A stretch of 64,000 bases of DNA, from positions 124,001-188,000 of the forward strand of contig NZ_JAFCMB010000003.1 of NCBI RefSeq assembly GCF_018130145.1, written 5' to 3'. The position numbers and the translations under genes are program-made. The notes under the pieces are model-generated. The model was not told the DNA's origin, did not search any database, and was given only the letters and a program-made list of their open reading frames with translations. This document shows positions 1 to 8,564 of this stretch, one piece after another (positions within the stretch are counted from its first letter, which is position 1; every line of letters begins with the position of its first letter). Origin of the DNA: Bradyrhizobium sp. AUGA SZCCT0176 (GTDB lineage: Bacteria > Pseudomonadota > Alphaproteobacteria > Rhizobiales > Xanthobacteraceae).

Positions 1-1665
1 GTCGGCGCACGCAAGCTCCAGCGGGGTCGGTGCTCGATTGGCCTCGGAATACCCCGCATAGGCAGTCAAGGCGGGTGTGATCTTGTAGGTGCCGCCGATC
101 ATCGGATTGAAGCGGGTAAACGTATGCTCGCCGTTGAGCGCCGTACCGATCTGATCCTCCAGCTTAATATGCGCATGGTTGAACCGGCCGCCGCCCGTGA
201 TCGAAAATCTATCGGTAACGTCGAACGTGTCTGACGCGTAGAGCCCGGTGTAGCGGTTGGTGGCGCGAAGCGAAACCGGGCCGATCGCGATCGGCTCGCC
301 GGATGGTCCGAGATAGATGCCGCTGCCGTTGACGACGTAGTTCGAACCGATGGTGCCGAGTTCGGCGCTGGCCCCGAACCGGGTGACGCCGGAGTCGATA
401 CTGGCGCCGACCATGAACTGATTGTTGTGCCCGAACAGCTGATCGGTATTGGTTGCCTGCAGGGTTGCCCCCGTCGTGACCGAACGGGTTGTGGTCCGGT
501 CGATCTGTCCCAGCACGGCGTTGTCAGGGAAGGGATTGGCAAGCTGGACGCCGTTCAGGCCATTCGCCGGGACGTCGTCGTCGTTAAAGCAAAGCAGGCC
601 CGGATCGGCCGCGCATCGCTCCGTCTCGGTCGGATTGCCATCCACCGTTTTTTGCCTGAAAGCGCGGACGCGCGCCGAGCCTTCGATCGTCCAGGTCGGC
701 GTGGCCTCGACCTTTCCGGTCAGATTGGCATATGCAACCTGGTTGGATGTCGTCTGCGGCGTGGTGTAGGTGGCGCCCCAGTAGTTCTGCAGCAGTTCAG
801 CCGGCACCGTCGCAGCCGCGCCGAAATTGTTCTTGGCGACGCCCACATTGAGGTGAAATTCACTGCTATCGGTCCGGTAGCCGACATCGCCGTAGAACCG
901 GCGAATGGCCGACTCCGAAAAATTGCGAAAGCCATTGTCACGCACGCCTTCCAGCGCGCCATAGACGGAAAAATTGTCGATCTGCTTGCCATACTGCGCC
1001 GAACTCTGGATGCGCCCGAACGAACCGCCCATCGTGTTGATTTCGGCGCCGCGATAGTTGAAGCCATCCTTCATCTGAACGTTGACGGCGCCGCCCAGCG
1101 CATTGAGACCGAAGGCGGGATTGTTGGTGACGACGGTGACCGACCTGATCGCGGCCGTCGGGATCAAGTCCCAGTTGACGGTGTCGCCGAACGCTTCGTT
1201 GACGCGCACGCCGTTCTGGTAAACCGCCAGTCCCTGAGGCGTACCGGCGACCGGAGATGCGACGAAACCCCGAAACTGAATATCGGGCATGAACGGATTT
1301 CCGGTCGTATCACTGATGATGATACCCGGCACCTGTTGCTGTAATGCGTCCGCGATGTTGAGCGAGCCGGTGCGCGTAATCTGTCCGGCTCCGACCGCAT
1401 TGACGCTTGCCGCCACCTTGTCGACATCCATTCCAGAACCCGCCGTCGGCGTGGGCGCGGTCGGATAGACGAAAACCCTGCGGACGTTCCTGGTCGCCCG
1501 GGGCGCATTTCTGCTGCGGGCGGGCCTGGCAGCTGTCCCCGGCGAAACCACCTCGATCGCGGGTAGGACCTCGGTCGCACCGGGCGCGTCCTGGGCTTGA
1601 GCACAGTCACTCCCGGGAACCAGACACAGTGATATTGTCCCGATAAACAGGAATCGCGCGCCCAT
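1..1665 (-). CDS. TonB-dependent outer-membrane receptor (partial, 3' end beyond window)
   Basis: The reading frame is open from an ATG at 1665 to the window edge (555 codons), so the barrel C-terminus is missing. A signal peptide (about residues 1-25, ending near CAQAQDA) is followed by a short TonB-box-like stretch (EVLPAIEVVS) and a plug domain at about 85-205. The plug shows LNIADALQQQVPG, IQFRGF, GLAVYQNGVRVNEAFGD and FGLNALGGAVNVQMK, the classic TonB-receptor pattern. The rest is beta-barrel sequence such as LTAYAGYSEANRAPTP. Such receptors import metal chelates or other scarce ligands using ExbB/ExbD/TonB energy. It lies downstream of the histidine kinase on the same strand, behind a strong hairpin. 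Its position at the edge of a XoxF island makes a lanthanide-chelate substrate attractive, but that is inference; a siderophore or other ligand is equally possible from sequence alone. Confidence 0.9.
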   Translation of the reverse strand, partial: MGARFLFIGTISLCLVPGSDCAQAQDAPGATEVLPAIEVVSPGTAARPARSRNAPRATRNVRRVFVYPTAPTPTAGSGMDVDKVAASVNAVGAGQITRTGSLNIADALQQQVPGIIISDTTGNPFMPDIQFRGFVASPVAGTPQGLAVYQNGVRVNEAFGDTVNWDLIPTAAIRSVTVVTNNPAFGLNALGGAVNVQMKDGFNYRGAEINTMGGSFGRIQSSAQYGKQIDNFSVYGALEGVRDNGFRNFSESAIRRFYGDVGYRTDSSEFHLNVGVAKNNFGAAATVPAELLQNYWGATYTTPQTTSNQVAYANLTGKVEATPTWTIEGSARVRAFRQKTVDGNPTETERCAADPGLLCFNDDDVPANGLNGVQLANPFPDNAVLGQIDRTTTRSVTTGATLQATNTDQLFGHNNQFMVGASIDSGVTRFGASAELGTIGSNYVVNGSGIYLGPSGEPIAIGPVSLRATNRYTGLYASDTFDVTDRFSITGGGRFNHAHIKLEDQIGTALNGEHTFTRFNPMIGGTYKITPALTAYAGYSEANRAPTPLELACAD

Positions 1666-1763
1666 TTTACTTCGTCCCGTCCCAATCCGGCTGCATTGAT
1701 GTCTGCCGGTACGCCGCCGGCGATCTTAGGGCGTCAAAAAAAGTTGCGCACCATACAAAACGT

Positions 1764-1792
1764 CCCGAACGAGTTCGGGAAAAATTCCCGAA
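1764..1792 (-). terminator. Overlapping inverted repeats after the histidine kinase gene
   Basis: Two mutually exclusive perfect hairpins share bases. TTCGGGAA/TTCCCGAA (8-bp stem, 3-nt loop, 1774-1792) abuts the kinase stop codon. CCCGAAC/GTTCGGG (7-bp stem, 2-nt loop, 1764-1779) is followed on the minus strand by ACGTTTTG. The position between two same-strand genes suggests a terminator or attenuator. Confidence 0.5.
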
Positions 1793-3166
1793 TTAGCGCC
1801 CCACGTCCCGGGGAACCAAGGCCTCGACCGTTACCCCGCTATCTCCTGATGCAATCGTAAGCGAGCCGCCCAGCGCCAAAATGCGCTCGCGCATGCCGGT
1901 TAACCCGAAGCCCAGCTTGTGATCGGGCCCCAATCCGTTGCCATTGTCACGAACCCGCACCAGCGCGCCGCCGCGGCCGGTACGCGCAAGGCCCACAGGC
2001 AGTTCGGCCGGTTCAACGCTTACCTTGATGCTGGTGGCGCCGGCGTGGCGAAATACATTGGTCAGCGCTTCCTGGATGGTGCGGTAGATCGTCAGGTCAG
2101 CCGTCTCGCCGGTGTCGCCCAACGAGGGCGAGATCGCCGTTTCGATAGCGACTTCGGGGTGAGACTCTCCCCACAGGCGCAGCAGCGCGCCGAGCGCCTC
2201 GCGAAGGCCGAGTTCCGTCAGTCCCACCGGACGCAATTTTTCAAGAACCCGGCGATTGGACTGCTGCAAGGCATTCAGCTGTTCCAATATGGCACTGCCG
2301 TGCCTTCGCGTGGCCTCCGCGCTCGGATCTCCCGCATCCGCAATCCGCGTCAGGGCGCTGGCGTGCACCCGCAAAGCGAAGAGATAGGGTCCAAATTCAT
2401 CATGCAGTTCGCGGGCAATTTCCTTGCGTTCGACATCCTGCAGCGAGACGACGCGCTCGGCCAGGCGCCGCTTGTCTTCAACCGCATCGCCCAGAGTGGC
2501 CGCAAGGTGATTCAACTTGTCGCAAATGGCAACGAGTTCCGGCGGCCCGTCCGGTTTCACGCGCGTGTCGTAACCGCCGGCCTCGATCTTCGCCATCGCA
2601 CCCGAAAGGGTCTGGATCGGCGCGAGCGCCCGGCCAACGACCCTGCTGGTAATGAGGAAAAGAACGATCGCAATCGCGGCGCCGATCAGGAGCTGGGTGA
2701 ATATCCCGTCCCAGATTTCGGCCACCTCGTCGTTCGGATGCGACGTGATCAGCAGCGCGTCCGGTTTTCCCTTGATCGAAATCGGCACGTTCACCGTGGT
2801 CTGTTCGGGGTGAACAAGCCTGACAAACCATGCCGGCGGCGAGCGTACGTCGGCATTGTCGTCCGGCTTGTCCGCGATCCCGGATCTTGCGATGGCTTCG
2901 CTCTGTCGCGTGATGCTGACGTGACGCAGCTTGTTGAGGTCGTGGACAATCTGGTTCAGTCGCGCTTCGGGATCCGGCGCCTCTTTTAGTCCTGCAACGA
3001 TCGTATCGATGAACTCGCGCGCCAATCGTATGACGCTTTGATCTTCAGCCTGAACCCGGGGCCCGGCCTCGAGCACCAACCGCGCAACATTGATGGCCAG
3101 ACCAAGCGTGAGGACGAGCGCGAGCAGCAGGTTGATCCGGGCACGTAACGAAAGCTTTTGCCACAT
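1793..3166 (-). CDS. Sensor histidine kinase, NarX/UhpB-type (HisKA_3), FlhS-like
   Basis: This is a 457-residue membrane sensor kinase. A first transmembrane segment at about 12-32 and a second at about 157-175 bracket a periplasmic domain of roughly 125 residues; a HAMP linker follows (about 176-230). The phosphoacceptor box is KEIARELHDEFGPYLFAL with His255, typical of the HPK7/HisKA_3 class that pairs with LuxR-type regulators. The ATPase domain has an N box (QEALTNVFRHAGA), VRDNGNGLG and GFGLTGMRERI. The gene is divergent from the LuxR-type response regulator at 3390, its probable partner. In Paracoccus an FlhS/FlhR pair of this architecture controls glutathione-dependent formaldehyde oxidation, and here S-formylglutathione hydrolase lies just beyond the regulator. 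The functional equivalence is inferred from context. Confidence 0.88.
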   Translation of the reverse strand: MWQKLSLRARINLLLALVLTLGLAINVARLVLEAGPRVQAEDQSVIRLAREFIDTIVAGLKEAPDPEARLNQIVHDLNKLRHVSITRQSEAIARSGIADKPDDNADVRSPPAWFVRLVHPEQTTVNVPISIKGKPDALLITSHPNDEVAEIWDGIFTQLLIGAAIAIVLFLITSRVVGRALAPIQTLSGAMAKIEAGGYDTRVKPDGPPELVAICDKLNHLAATLGDAVEDKRRLAERVVSLQDVERKEIARELHDEFGPYLFALRVHASALTRIADAGDPSAEATRRHGSAILEQLNALQQSNRRVLEKLRPVGLTELGLREALGALLRLWGESHPEVAIETAISPSLGDTGETADLTIYRTIQEALTNVFRHAGATSIKVSVEPAELPVGLARTGRGGALVRVRDNGNGLGPDHKLGFGLTGMRERILALGGSLTIASGDSGVTVEALVPRDVGR

Positions 3167-3389
3167 ATCATTTGTCCAGGAGTGAAATCGCCTTTGCCTG
3201 AGAGCGAACTCGTCTTCAATTCATCATCGAGCAGAGCGTTGACAGATAAAACCGGCGTCTATCTAATCGAAGCGTATAGCAACATCGCCCGGGTTGCATG
3301 ACCATCGACGGCAGGTATCGCCCCGAAGTCTGCGCCGGTGTTTCACCTGATGCGGTGCACAACGGGATTGACGCGGCTATTCGGGACCA

Positions 3390-4016
3390 ATGCCAATGCG
3401 CGTTCTGATCGTAGATGATCATCGCATCGTCGCTTCGGGCTGTCGTGCCTTGTTCGCGGACGAGCCGGAGATCGATGTCGTGGAAGCCTCCGACGCGGAG
3501 AGCGGCGAGCGCGTGTTCGGCGAACTGCATCCCGATATCTGCGTGCTCGATATCAACCTGCCGACGGTGTCCGGCTTCGAACTGGCGCGACGCCTGCTTG
3601 GGCGCGATGCGTCGGCGCGTATCATCATGTTCAGCATGAACGATGACCCGGTATTCGCCGTGCGCGCCATCGACGTCGGCGCCAAGGGTTTTGTCTCCAA
3701 GACCGGAGATCCCCAGGATCTTGTTGACGCCATCCGCGAGGTAGCAAAGGGCGGGGTCTATTTGCCGCCGGCGATCGCGCAAAGCATTGCATTCGCCGGA
3801 CCCTCGTACGCAAGGAGCCCGCTTTCAAAACTGACGGCGCGCGAGATGGAGATACTTCGCCTGCTCAGCGCAGGCAAATGCCTGTCCGAAATCGCGTGGC
3901 TGATCCATTCCTCCTACAAGACCGTCGCCAATACATCCTCGATCATGCGCCACAAACTCGGCGTGCGCACATCCGCCGAACTGGTGCGGTTGGCCATCGA
4001 CAACGGCGTGGCCTAA
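3390..4016 (+). CDS. LuxR/NarL-family response regulator, FlhR-like
   Basis: The 208-residue protein has an N-terminal receiver domain with acidic pocket Asp9/Asp10, phosphoacceptor Asp54 (VLDINLPTVSGFE) and conserved Lys104 (GAKGFVSK). A C-terminal LuxR helix-turn-helix at about 143-205 follows (LTAREMEILRLLSAGKCLSEIA, then SYKTVANTSSIMRHKLG). One linker residue pattern is unusual: the typical KTVxxH reads KTVANT. It starts at ATG 3390; a second ATG lies two codons in. It is divergent from the kinase at 1793-3166 and 34 nt upstream of fghA. The pair probably senses methanol or formaldehyde and activates genes in this island (inference by analogy with FlhSR). Confidence 0.9.
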   Translation: MPMRVLIVDDHRIVASGCRALFADEPEIDVVEASDAESGERVFGELHPDICVLDINLPTVSGFELARRLLGRDASARIIMFSMNDDPVFAVRAIDVGAKGFVSKTGDPQDLVDAIREVAKGGVYLPPAIAQSIAFAGPSYARSPLSKLTAREMEILRLLSAGKCLSEIAWLIHSSYKTVANTSSIMRHKLGVRTSAELVRLAIDNGVA

Positions 4017-4050
4017 AGACGGCGCGACGCGGCACGGCAACGGAGAGTTC

Positions 4051-4896
4051 ATGACAATTCAAACGGTTTCGCTCAACAAGTCGCATGGCGGCACGCAAGG
4101 CGTTTACAAGCACGCCAGCGCCGAGACCGGGACCGACATGACGTTTTCGGTCTATGTCCCTCCCCATCAGGATGGCGCAAGGCTGCCGGTGGTCTGGTAT
4201 CTGTCGGGACTGACCTGCACCCACGCCAACGTCACGGAAAAAGGCGAGTTCCGCAGCGCCTGCGCTGAACTCGGACTGGTCTTCGTCGCGCCGGACACCA
4301 GCCCGCGCGGCGACAAGGTGCCCGGTGATCCCGCCGGTGCCTACGATTTCGGGCTCGGCGCCGGCTTTTATGTCGACGCAACACAGGCGCCGTTCGCGCG
4401 TAACTACCGGATGTGGAGTTATGTCACGGAAGAACTGCCGAAACTGGTCGCCGCGAATTTCCCCGTCGATGCCGGGCGGCAATCCATCCTCGGTCATTCG
4501 ATGGGCGGCCATGGTGCACTGACCGTCGCACTGCGCCATCCCGACCGGTACCGCGCCGCCAGCGCCTTTGCGCCGATCGTTGCTCCCTCACAAGTACCGT
4601 GGGGCATCAAGGCGCTGGGAGGCTATCTCGGCGGCGACGGGCAGGCCTGGCGCAAACATGATGCGGTTGCGTTGATCGAGGACGGCGCCAGATTCTCCGA
4701 TCTACTGGTGGATTATGGCGACGCCGATTCGTTTCTTGCCGAACAGCTTCGTCCCGAGTTGCTGAAAAGCGCCTGCGAGAAGGCTAACATTCCGCTCACG
4801 CTGCGCCGCCAGGGTGGTTACGACCACAGCTATTTCTTCATCTCCAGCTTCATGGGCGACCATCTGCGCTGGCACGCCGCGCGCCTGAGAGCCTGA
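4051..4896 (+). CDS. fghA: S-formylglutathione hydrolase
   Basis: This 281-residue cytosolic esterase hydrolyses S-formylglutathione to formate and glutathione, the last step of the glutathione formaldehyde pathway. The esterase-D family pattern is clear: LSGLTCTHANVTEKGEF forms the oxyanion/cap region, the nucleophile elbow GHSMGGHG places Ser150, and GGYDHSYFFISSFMGDH carries the catalytic His (about 258). Length equals the family norm. GGAG lies 8 nt before the ATG. It sits after the response-regulator gene, about 21 kb from the formaldehyde dehydrogenase and Gfa genes that supply its substrate, an unusual split for a pathway often encoded together. Confidence 0.95.
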   Translation: MTIQTVSLNKSHGGTQGVYKHASAETGTDMTFSVYVPPHQDGARLPVVWYLSGLTCTHANVTEKGEFRSACAELGLVFVAPDTSPRGDKVPGDPAGAYDFGLGAGFYVDATQAPFARNYRMWSYVTEELPKLVAANFPVDAGRQSILGHSMGGHGALTVALRHPDRYRAASAFAPIVAPSQVPWGIKALGGYLGGDGQAWRKHDAVALIEDGARFSDLLVDYGDADSFLAEQLRPELLKSACEKANIPLTLRRQGGYDHSYFFISSFMGDHLRWHAARLRA

Positions 4897-4912
4897 AATT
4901 TTGCGCAGTCCA

Positions 4913-5425
4913 TTATGGCTGGGGCCTGCCATAATTGGGCGCCAGCAGCCGGTTGCGCACGAGATAGCTCGTCGCCCGTGTCCAGGATTCATCGGTGTTG
5001 CCGCGAAAATCGGCATTCATTGCGGTGATGAGCTGTCCGGTGTGGGCGTCGCGCACGAAGATGGTCAGGTTGAGAATAAGGGTCGAGATCTTCTTCATGA
5101 CACCTGTGATGACGAGATCCGCGCCGATGCGCTGCGCATACTGGACGTCGCAACCACCGCATGCCTGCAGATTGCTGCCCTCAGCGGCAGCTTTCACCGG
5201 CGAGATGTCCAGAAGCTCGAACTTGCTGGATTCCGTCAACTGCCGGCGCACCAGATCGCTGATGCGGATCAGTCGATCATGCTCGTCGGCCTGAGGCCCC
5301 CTCATTTCGCCTTCGAGGCTGGTGTCCAACAGCTCGAAATCGAAAATCGCGAGCTTCGGCGGATCGGCACGCGCCGGCACCGACACCAGCAGCATCAGCG
5401 CGGCAAAGACAAACTGCGCTCTCAT
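4913..5425 (-). CDS. Secreted DUF2380/DUF3280-like protein
   Basis: The 170-residue protein has a signal peptide (residues 1-20, cleavage near VPARA-DP). The mature part begins KLAIFDFELLDTS and contains a Cys pair (QACGGCDVQYAQRIGADLVITGVM) and a beta-rich end. This is the DUF2380/DUF3280 pattern, a periplasmic fold related to proteins that bind or assemble in the envelope. Family members are frequently encoded beside PQQ-dependent alcohol dehydrogenases; no biochemical role is established to my knowledge. It is convergent with fghA (16-nt gap) and divergent from the quinoprotein ABC operon at 5576, sharing a 150-bp promoter region. Confidence 0.75.
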   Translation of the reverse strand: MRAQFVFAALMLLVSVPARADPPKLAIFDFELLDTSLEGEMRGPQADEHDRLIRISDLVRRQLTESSKFELLDISPVKAAAEGSNLQACGGCDVQYAQRIGADLVITGVMKKISTLILNLTIFVRDAHTGQLITAMNADFRGNTDESWTRATSYLVRNRLLAPNYGRPQP

Positions 5426-5575
5426 GATCGTGATCCCTCACATCGACGGTCGAACAACGACGAAATGCGGACTTGCAAGCTAGAACAATTCAGTCAAGTT
5501 TCAAGTCGAGTGTGCTTGCGAGACAAGTATCCCTCCATCGTCGTCAAGTCGAGGAGGAGAATTCAGGGAGCGTCC

Positions 5576-6757
5576 ATGATCCGATGGCTGATCGGCGCAA
5601 TCGGACTAAGCATCGTGGCCAGTTCCGCGTTCGCGGCCGACCCGATCGACATCCGCGTCGGCTATCTCGGTCAGGCCGGCATCAAATCGAAACTGTCCCT
5701 TGTCGAGCAACCGTCGGAAAATGACGGCATCGCCGGTGCGCGGCTGGCGATCGAGGACAACAACACCACCGGCAAATTCCTCAATCAGCGTTTCTTCCTT
5801 GAGGAAATTCGCCTGAAAGATGGCGAGGATGTCGCCAAGGCGGCGATGGCCCTCGCCGACCGCAATGGCATCATCATCGCCGATCTGCCCGCCGACGCGC
5901 TGTTAAAGGCGGCCGATGCACTGCGCGATCGCAAAACCGTGCTGCTCAACGCCGGAGCGATCGACGACCGGCTGCGTGAGCAGGATTGCCGTGCCAATGT
6001 GATCCATGTTGCCCCGACCCGCTCGATGCTCGCTGACGCACTGGCCCAGTATCTGGTGTGGAAGCAGTGGAAGCGCTGGCTGCTGGTGGTGGGCTCACAC
6101 GAGCCCGACAAGCTTTACGCCGATGCGCTGCGGCGCGCGGCGACCCGCTTCGGCGCCAAGATCGTTCAGGAGCGGGTCTTCGAGGATACCGGCGGCGCGC
6201 GGCGCACCGACAGCGGTGTCACGCTGATCCAGCGCCAAATGCCGGTGTTTACGCAAGCTGCGCCGGCCTATGACGTCCTCGTCGCGGCGGACGAAAGCGA
6301 AGTGTTCGCATCCTATCTGCCCTACCGGACCTGGGACCCGCGTCCGATCGCCGGCTCGGCCGGCCTTGTGCCGACGAGCTGGGACGCGGCGCACGACCAG
6401 TGGGGCGCGATCCAGATCCAGAACCGCTTCGTCAAACTGAATTCGCGGCGCATGACGGCGCGGGACATGCAGGCCTGGACCGCCGCGCGCATGATCGGCG
6501 AAGCGACATCGCGCACCAACTCCGGCGACCCGAAATCGGTGTTTGATTTTCTCAAGCGACCGGATTTTTCGGTTGCGGCGTTCAAGGGACAACGGCTGAC
6601 GCTGCGGGACTGGAACCTGCAACTACGCCAGCCGATCCTGCTGGTCGACGGCCGCATGATCGTCTCGGTTTCGCCGCAGGAGGGTTTCTTGCATCAGTAC
6701 TCCGAACTCGACACACTCGGCGTCGACCGGCCCGAAACCAAATGCAAACTGAACTGA
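5576..6757 (+). CDS. ABC transporter substrate-binding protein of the PQQ-dehydrogenase-associated system
   Basis: The 393-residue protein starts at ATG 5576, with AGGGAG 5 nt upstream and a clean signal peptide (IGAIGLSIVASSAFAAD); in-frame codons further upstream lack homology. The mature part begins DIRVGYLGQAGIKSKLSLVEQ, followed by the Leu/Ile/Val-binding-protein-like fold (SENDGIAGARLAIEDNNTTGKFLNQ). This is the branched-chain-type binding protein seen in PQQ-dependent alcohol dehydrogenase gene sets (the TIGR03863 type, recalled, not searched). Its ligand is unknown. It is the first gene of a tightly packed operon of five (5576-10020). The product probably acts in the periplasm, supporting quinoprotein function or product handling. 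Confidence 0.85.
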   Translation: MIRWLIGAIGLSIVASSAFAADPIDIRVGYLGQAGIKSKLSLVEQPSENDGIAGARLAIEDNNTTGKFLNQRFFLEEIRLKDGEDVAKAAMALADRNGIIIADLPADALLKAADALRDRKTVLLNAGAIDDRLREQDCRANVIHVAPTRSMLADALAQYLVWKQWKRWLLVVGSHEPDKLYADALRRAATRFGAKIVQERVFEDTGGARRTDSGVTLIQRQMPVFTQAAPAYDVLVAADESEVFASYLPYRTWDPRPIAGSAGLVPTSWDAAHDQWGAIQIQNRFVKLNSRRMTARDMQAWTAARMIGEATSRTNSGDPKSVFDFLKRPDFSVAAFKGQRLTLRDWNLQLRQPILLVDGRMIVSVSPQEGFLHQYSELDTLGVDRPETKCKLN

Positions 6758-6774
6758 AAACGGAGGAATGGCGG

Positions 6775-7746
6775 ATGTGGCGTCGGTGTCTGCTTTCCGG
6801 AATGGCAGTGTGGCTCGCGGCCACCAGCCCCGCTTTGGCCTTCGTCGCCTATGTATCGAATGAGAAAAGCAACACCGTATCGGTGATCGATACCGACAAA
6901 TGGGCCGTCACCCATACCATCAAGGTCGGTCAGCGCCCGCGCGGTATCGAATTCACGAAGAACGGCAAATTCGTGATGGTCGCGGTCGGCGATGACGACA
7001 AGATCGAAGTGATCGATACCGCGACCCATCAGGTGGTGGACAGCCTGCCCTCCGGTCCCGATCCGGAACTGTTCACCCAGGATGCCGCCGGCAAACTCCT
7101 CTATGTCGCCAACGAGAACGACAACACGGTGACCATCATCGACCTGGAAAAGCGCGTCCGCCTGGGTGACATCCAGGTCGGCGTCGAGCCGGAAGGCATG
7201 GCCCTCAGCCCGGACGGCAAGATCCTGATCAATACTTCAGAGACCACCAACATGGCGCATTTCATCGACACCGCCACGCGCGAGATCGTCGCCAACGTGC
7301 TGGTCGATGCGCGGCCGCGCTATGCCGAGTTCAAGCGCGACAGCTCCGAACTGTGGGTGTCGTCGGAGATCGGCGGCACCGTTTCCATCCTCGACCCCGC
7401 CAAGCGCACCATCACCGGCAAGATCGAGTTCAACATTCCCGGCCTGCGGCGCGAAGCGATCCAGCCCGTCGGCATCGCCATCACCAAGGACGGCAAGACC
7501 GGCTTCATTGCGCTCGGCCCCGCCAACCGCGTTGCCGTCGTCGATGCCACCACGCACAAGGTCACGAAGTATCTTCTGGTCGGTCAACGGGTCTGGCACA
7601 TGGCCTTCACGCCGGACGAAAAATATCTGCTGGTGACCAACGGCGTATCCAACGACGTCTCTGTCATCGACGTGCCGGCGCAAAAAGTGATCAAGACAAT
7701 CCAGGTCGGCGAGCTGCCCTGGGGGATTACGTTTGCTCAGCCATGA
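6775..7746 (+). CDS. Secreted YVTN-type beta-propeller, PQQ-dehydrogenase-associated
   Basis: The protein has 323 residues from ATG 6775, chosen because GGAGG lies 8 nt upstream and a signal peptide follows directly (MWRRCLLSGMAVWLAATSPALA); an earlier in-frame ATG would overlap the previous gene. The mature part is a run of about seven blades, each with the YVTN/PQQ-like repeat pattern (AYVSNEKSNTVSVIDTD, VVDSLPSGPDPELF, LYVANENDNTVTIIDL, VTNGVSNDVSVIDV). This matches the TIGR03866-type beta-propeller encoded next to quinoprotein ABC transporters. It probably forms a periplasmic scaffold or binding protein. Its stop overlaps the next start (ATGA at 7743). Confidence 0.87.
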   Translation: MWRRCLLSGMAVWLAATSPALAFVAYVSNEKSNTVSVIDTDKWAVTHTIKVGQRPRGIEFTKNGKFVMVAVGDDDKIEVIDTATHQVVDSLPSGPDPELFTQDAAGKLLYVANENDNTVTIIDLEKRVRLGDIQVGVEPEGMALSPDGKILINTSETTNMAHFIDTATREIVANVLVDARPRYAEFKRDSSELWVSSEIGGTVSILDPAKRTITGKIEFNIPGLRREAIQPVGIAITKDGKTGFIALGPANRVAVVDATTHKVTKYLLVGQRVWHMAFTPDEKYLLVTNGVSNDVSVIDVPAQKVIKTIQVGELPWGITFAQP

Positions 7747-8564
7747 CAGCAATCGACGCACACAGCACAGGACCCGTCTTGCCGGACCCCCGTCCCCGGG
7801 ACGATCCAGCGGCTACTCCCGCATTGTCGATCGAAGGCATCAGCCATTCTTACGGCACAAGGCGCGCTTTGATCGACGTCAGCTTCGCGGTTGCACCGGC
7901 AAGCTTCACGGCGCTGCTTGGCCTCAATGGCGCCGGCAAGAGCACGTTGTTCGCGCTGATCACGCGGCTGTTCGGAACTCAGGCTGGACGCATCGGCATT
8001 TTCGGCCACGACATCAGCCGTGCGCCAGGCGAAGCGCTGCGGCTGCTCGGCGTGGTATTCCAGTCACGGACGCTCGATCTCGACCTCTCGGTGACGCAAA
8101 ACCTGCTCTATCACGCCGCCCTGCATGGCATCGCCAAGCGCGAGGCACGGCTGCGCAGCGACGAAGTGCTGACGCGCATCGCCCTTGCCGACCGTGCCGG
8201 CAGCAAGGTTCGCGACCTCTCGGGCGGCCAGATGCGACGGCTGGAAATCGCACGCGCCTTGCTGCATCGCCCGCGCTTGCTGTTGCTTGACGAGGCGACC
8301 GTCGGGCTCGACGTCAAGGCCCGCGCCGACATTCTGGGCCACGTCCGGCAGCTCGTTATCGAGCAGGATATCGGCGTGCTATGGGCCACCCATCTGTTCG
8401 ACGAGATCGTGCCCGGCGACGACCTCGTGGTCCTGCATCAAGGCCGGGTCCTTGCGCATGGCCCGGTCGAGGATATCATCGCCGACGCCGGAGCCCGTGA
8501 CATCAATTCCGCATTCATGCGCTTGACCGGCGCTGCGGTGGATTCCGGGAGCCCCGCGTCATGA
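7743..8564 (+). CDS. ABC transporter ATP-binding protein, PQQ-dehydrogenase-associated
   Basis: The 273-residue ATPase starts at ATG 7743, overlapping the previous stop by ATGA. Walker A is GLNGAGKST, the Q-loop is VVFQSRTLDLDLS, the signature is LSGGQMRRLEIARAL, Walker B is LLLLDEATVGLDV and the H-loop is LWATHLFDEI. It resembles the exporter-type (DrrA/CcmA-like) ATPases of the quinoprotein-associated system (TIGR03864 type by recall). With the permease at 8561 it forms a membrane complex. The mix of an import-style binding protein and an export-style ATPase/permease in one operon is characteristic of this uncharacterised system. Confidence 0.92.
   Translation: MTAIDAHSTGPVLPDPRPRDDPAATPALSIEGISHSYGTRRALIDVSFAVAPASFTALLGLNGAGKSTLFALITRLFGTQAGRIGIFGHDISRAPGEALRLLGVVFQSRTLDLDLSVTQNLLYHAALHGIAKREARLRSDEVLTRIALADRAGSKVRDLSGGQMRRLEIARALLHRPRLLLLDEATVGLDVKARADILGHVRQLVIEQDIGVLWATHLFDEIVPGDDLVVLHQGRVLAHGPVEDIIADAGARDINSAFMRLTGAAVDSGSPAS

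Noticed and set aside
427..1344. Long plus-strand reading frame over the TonB receptor
   Set aside because: It is antisense to a frame with clear TonB plug and barrel motifs and shows no family pattern of its own.
1919..2989. 356-codon plus-strand frame over the histidine kinase
   Set aside because: The minus strand encodes a complete kinase with H box and ATPase motifs; this is a high-GC antisense artefact.
4901..5575. N-terminal extension of the binding protein at 5576
   Set aside because: The extension is antisense to the DUF2380-like gene; ATG 5576 has a ribosome site and signal peptide.
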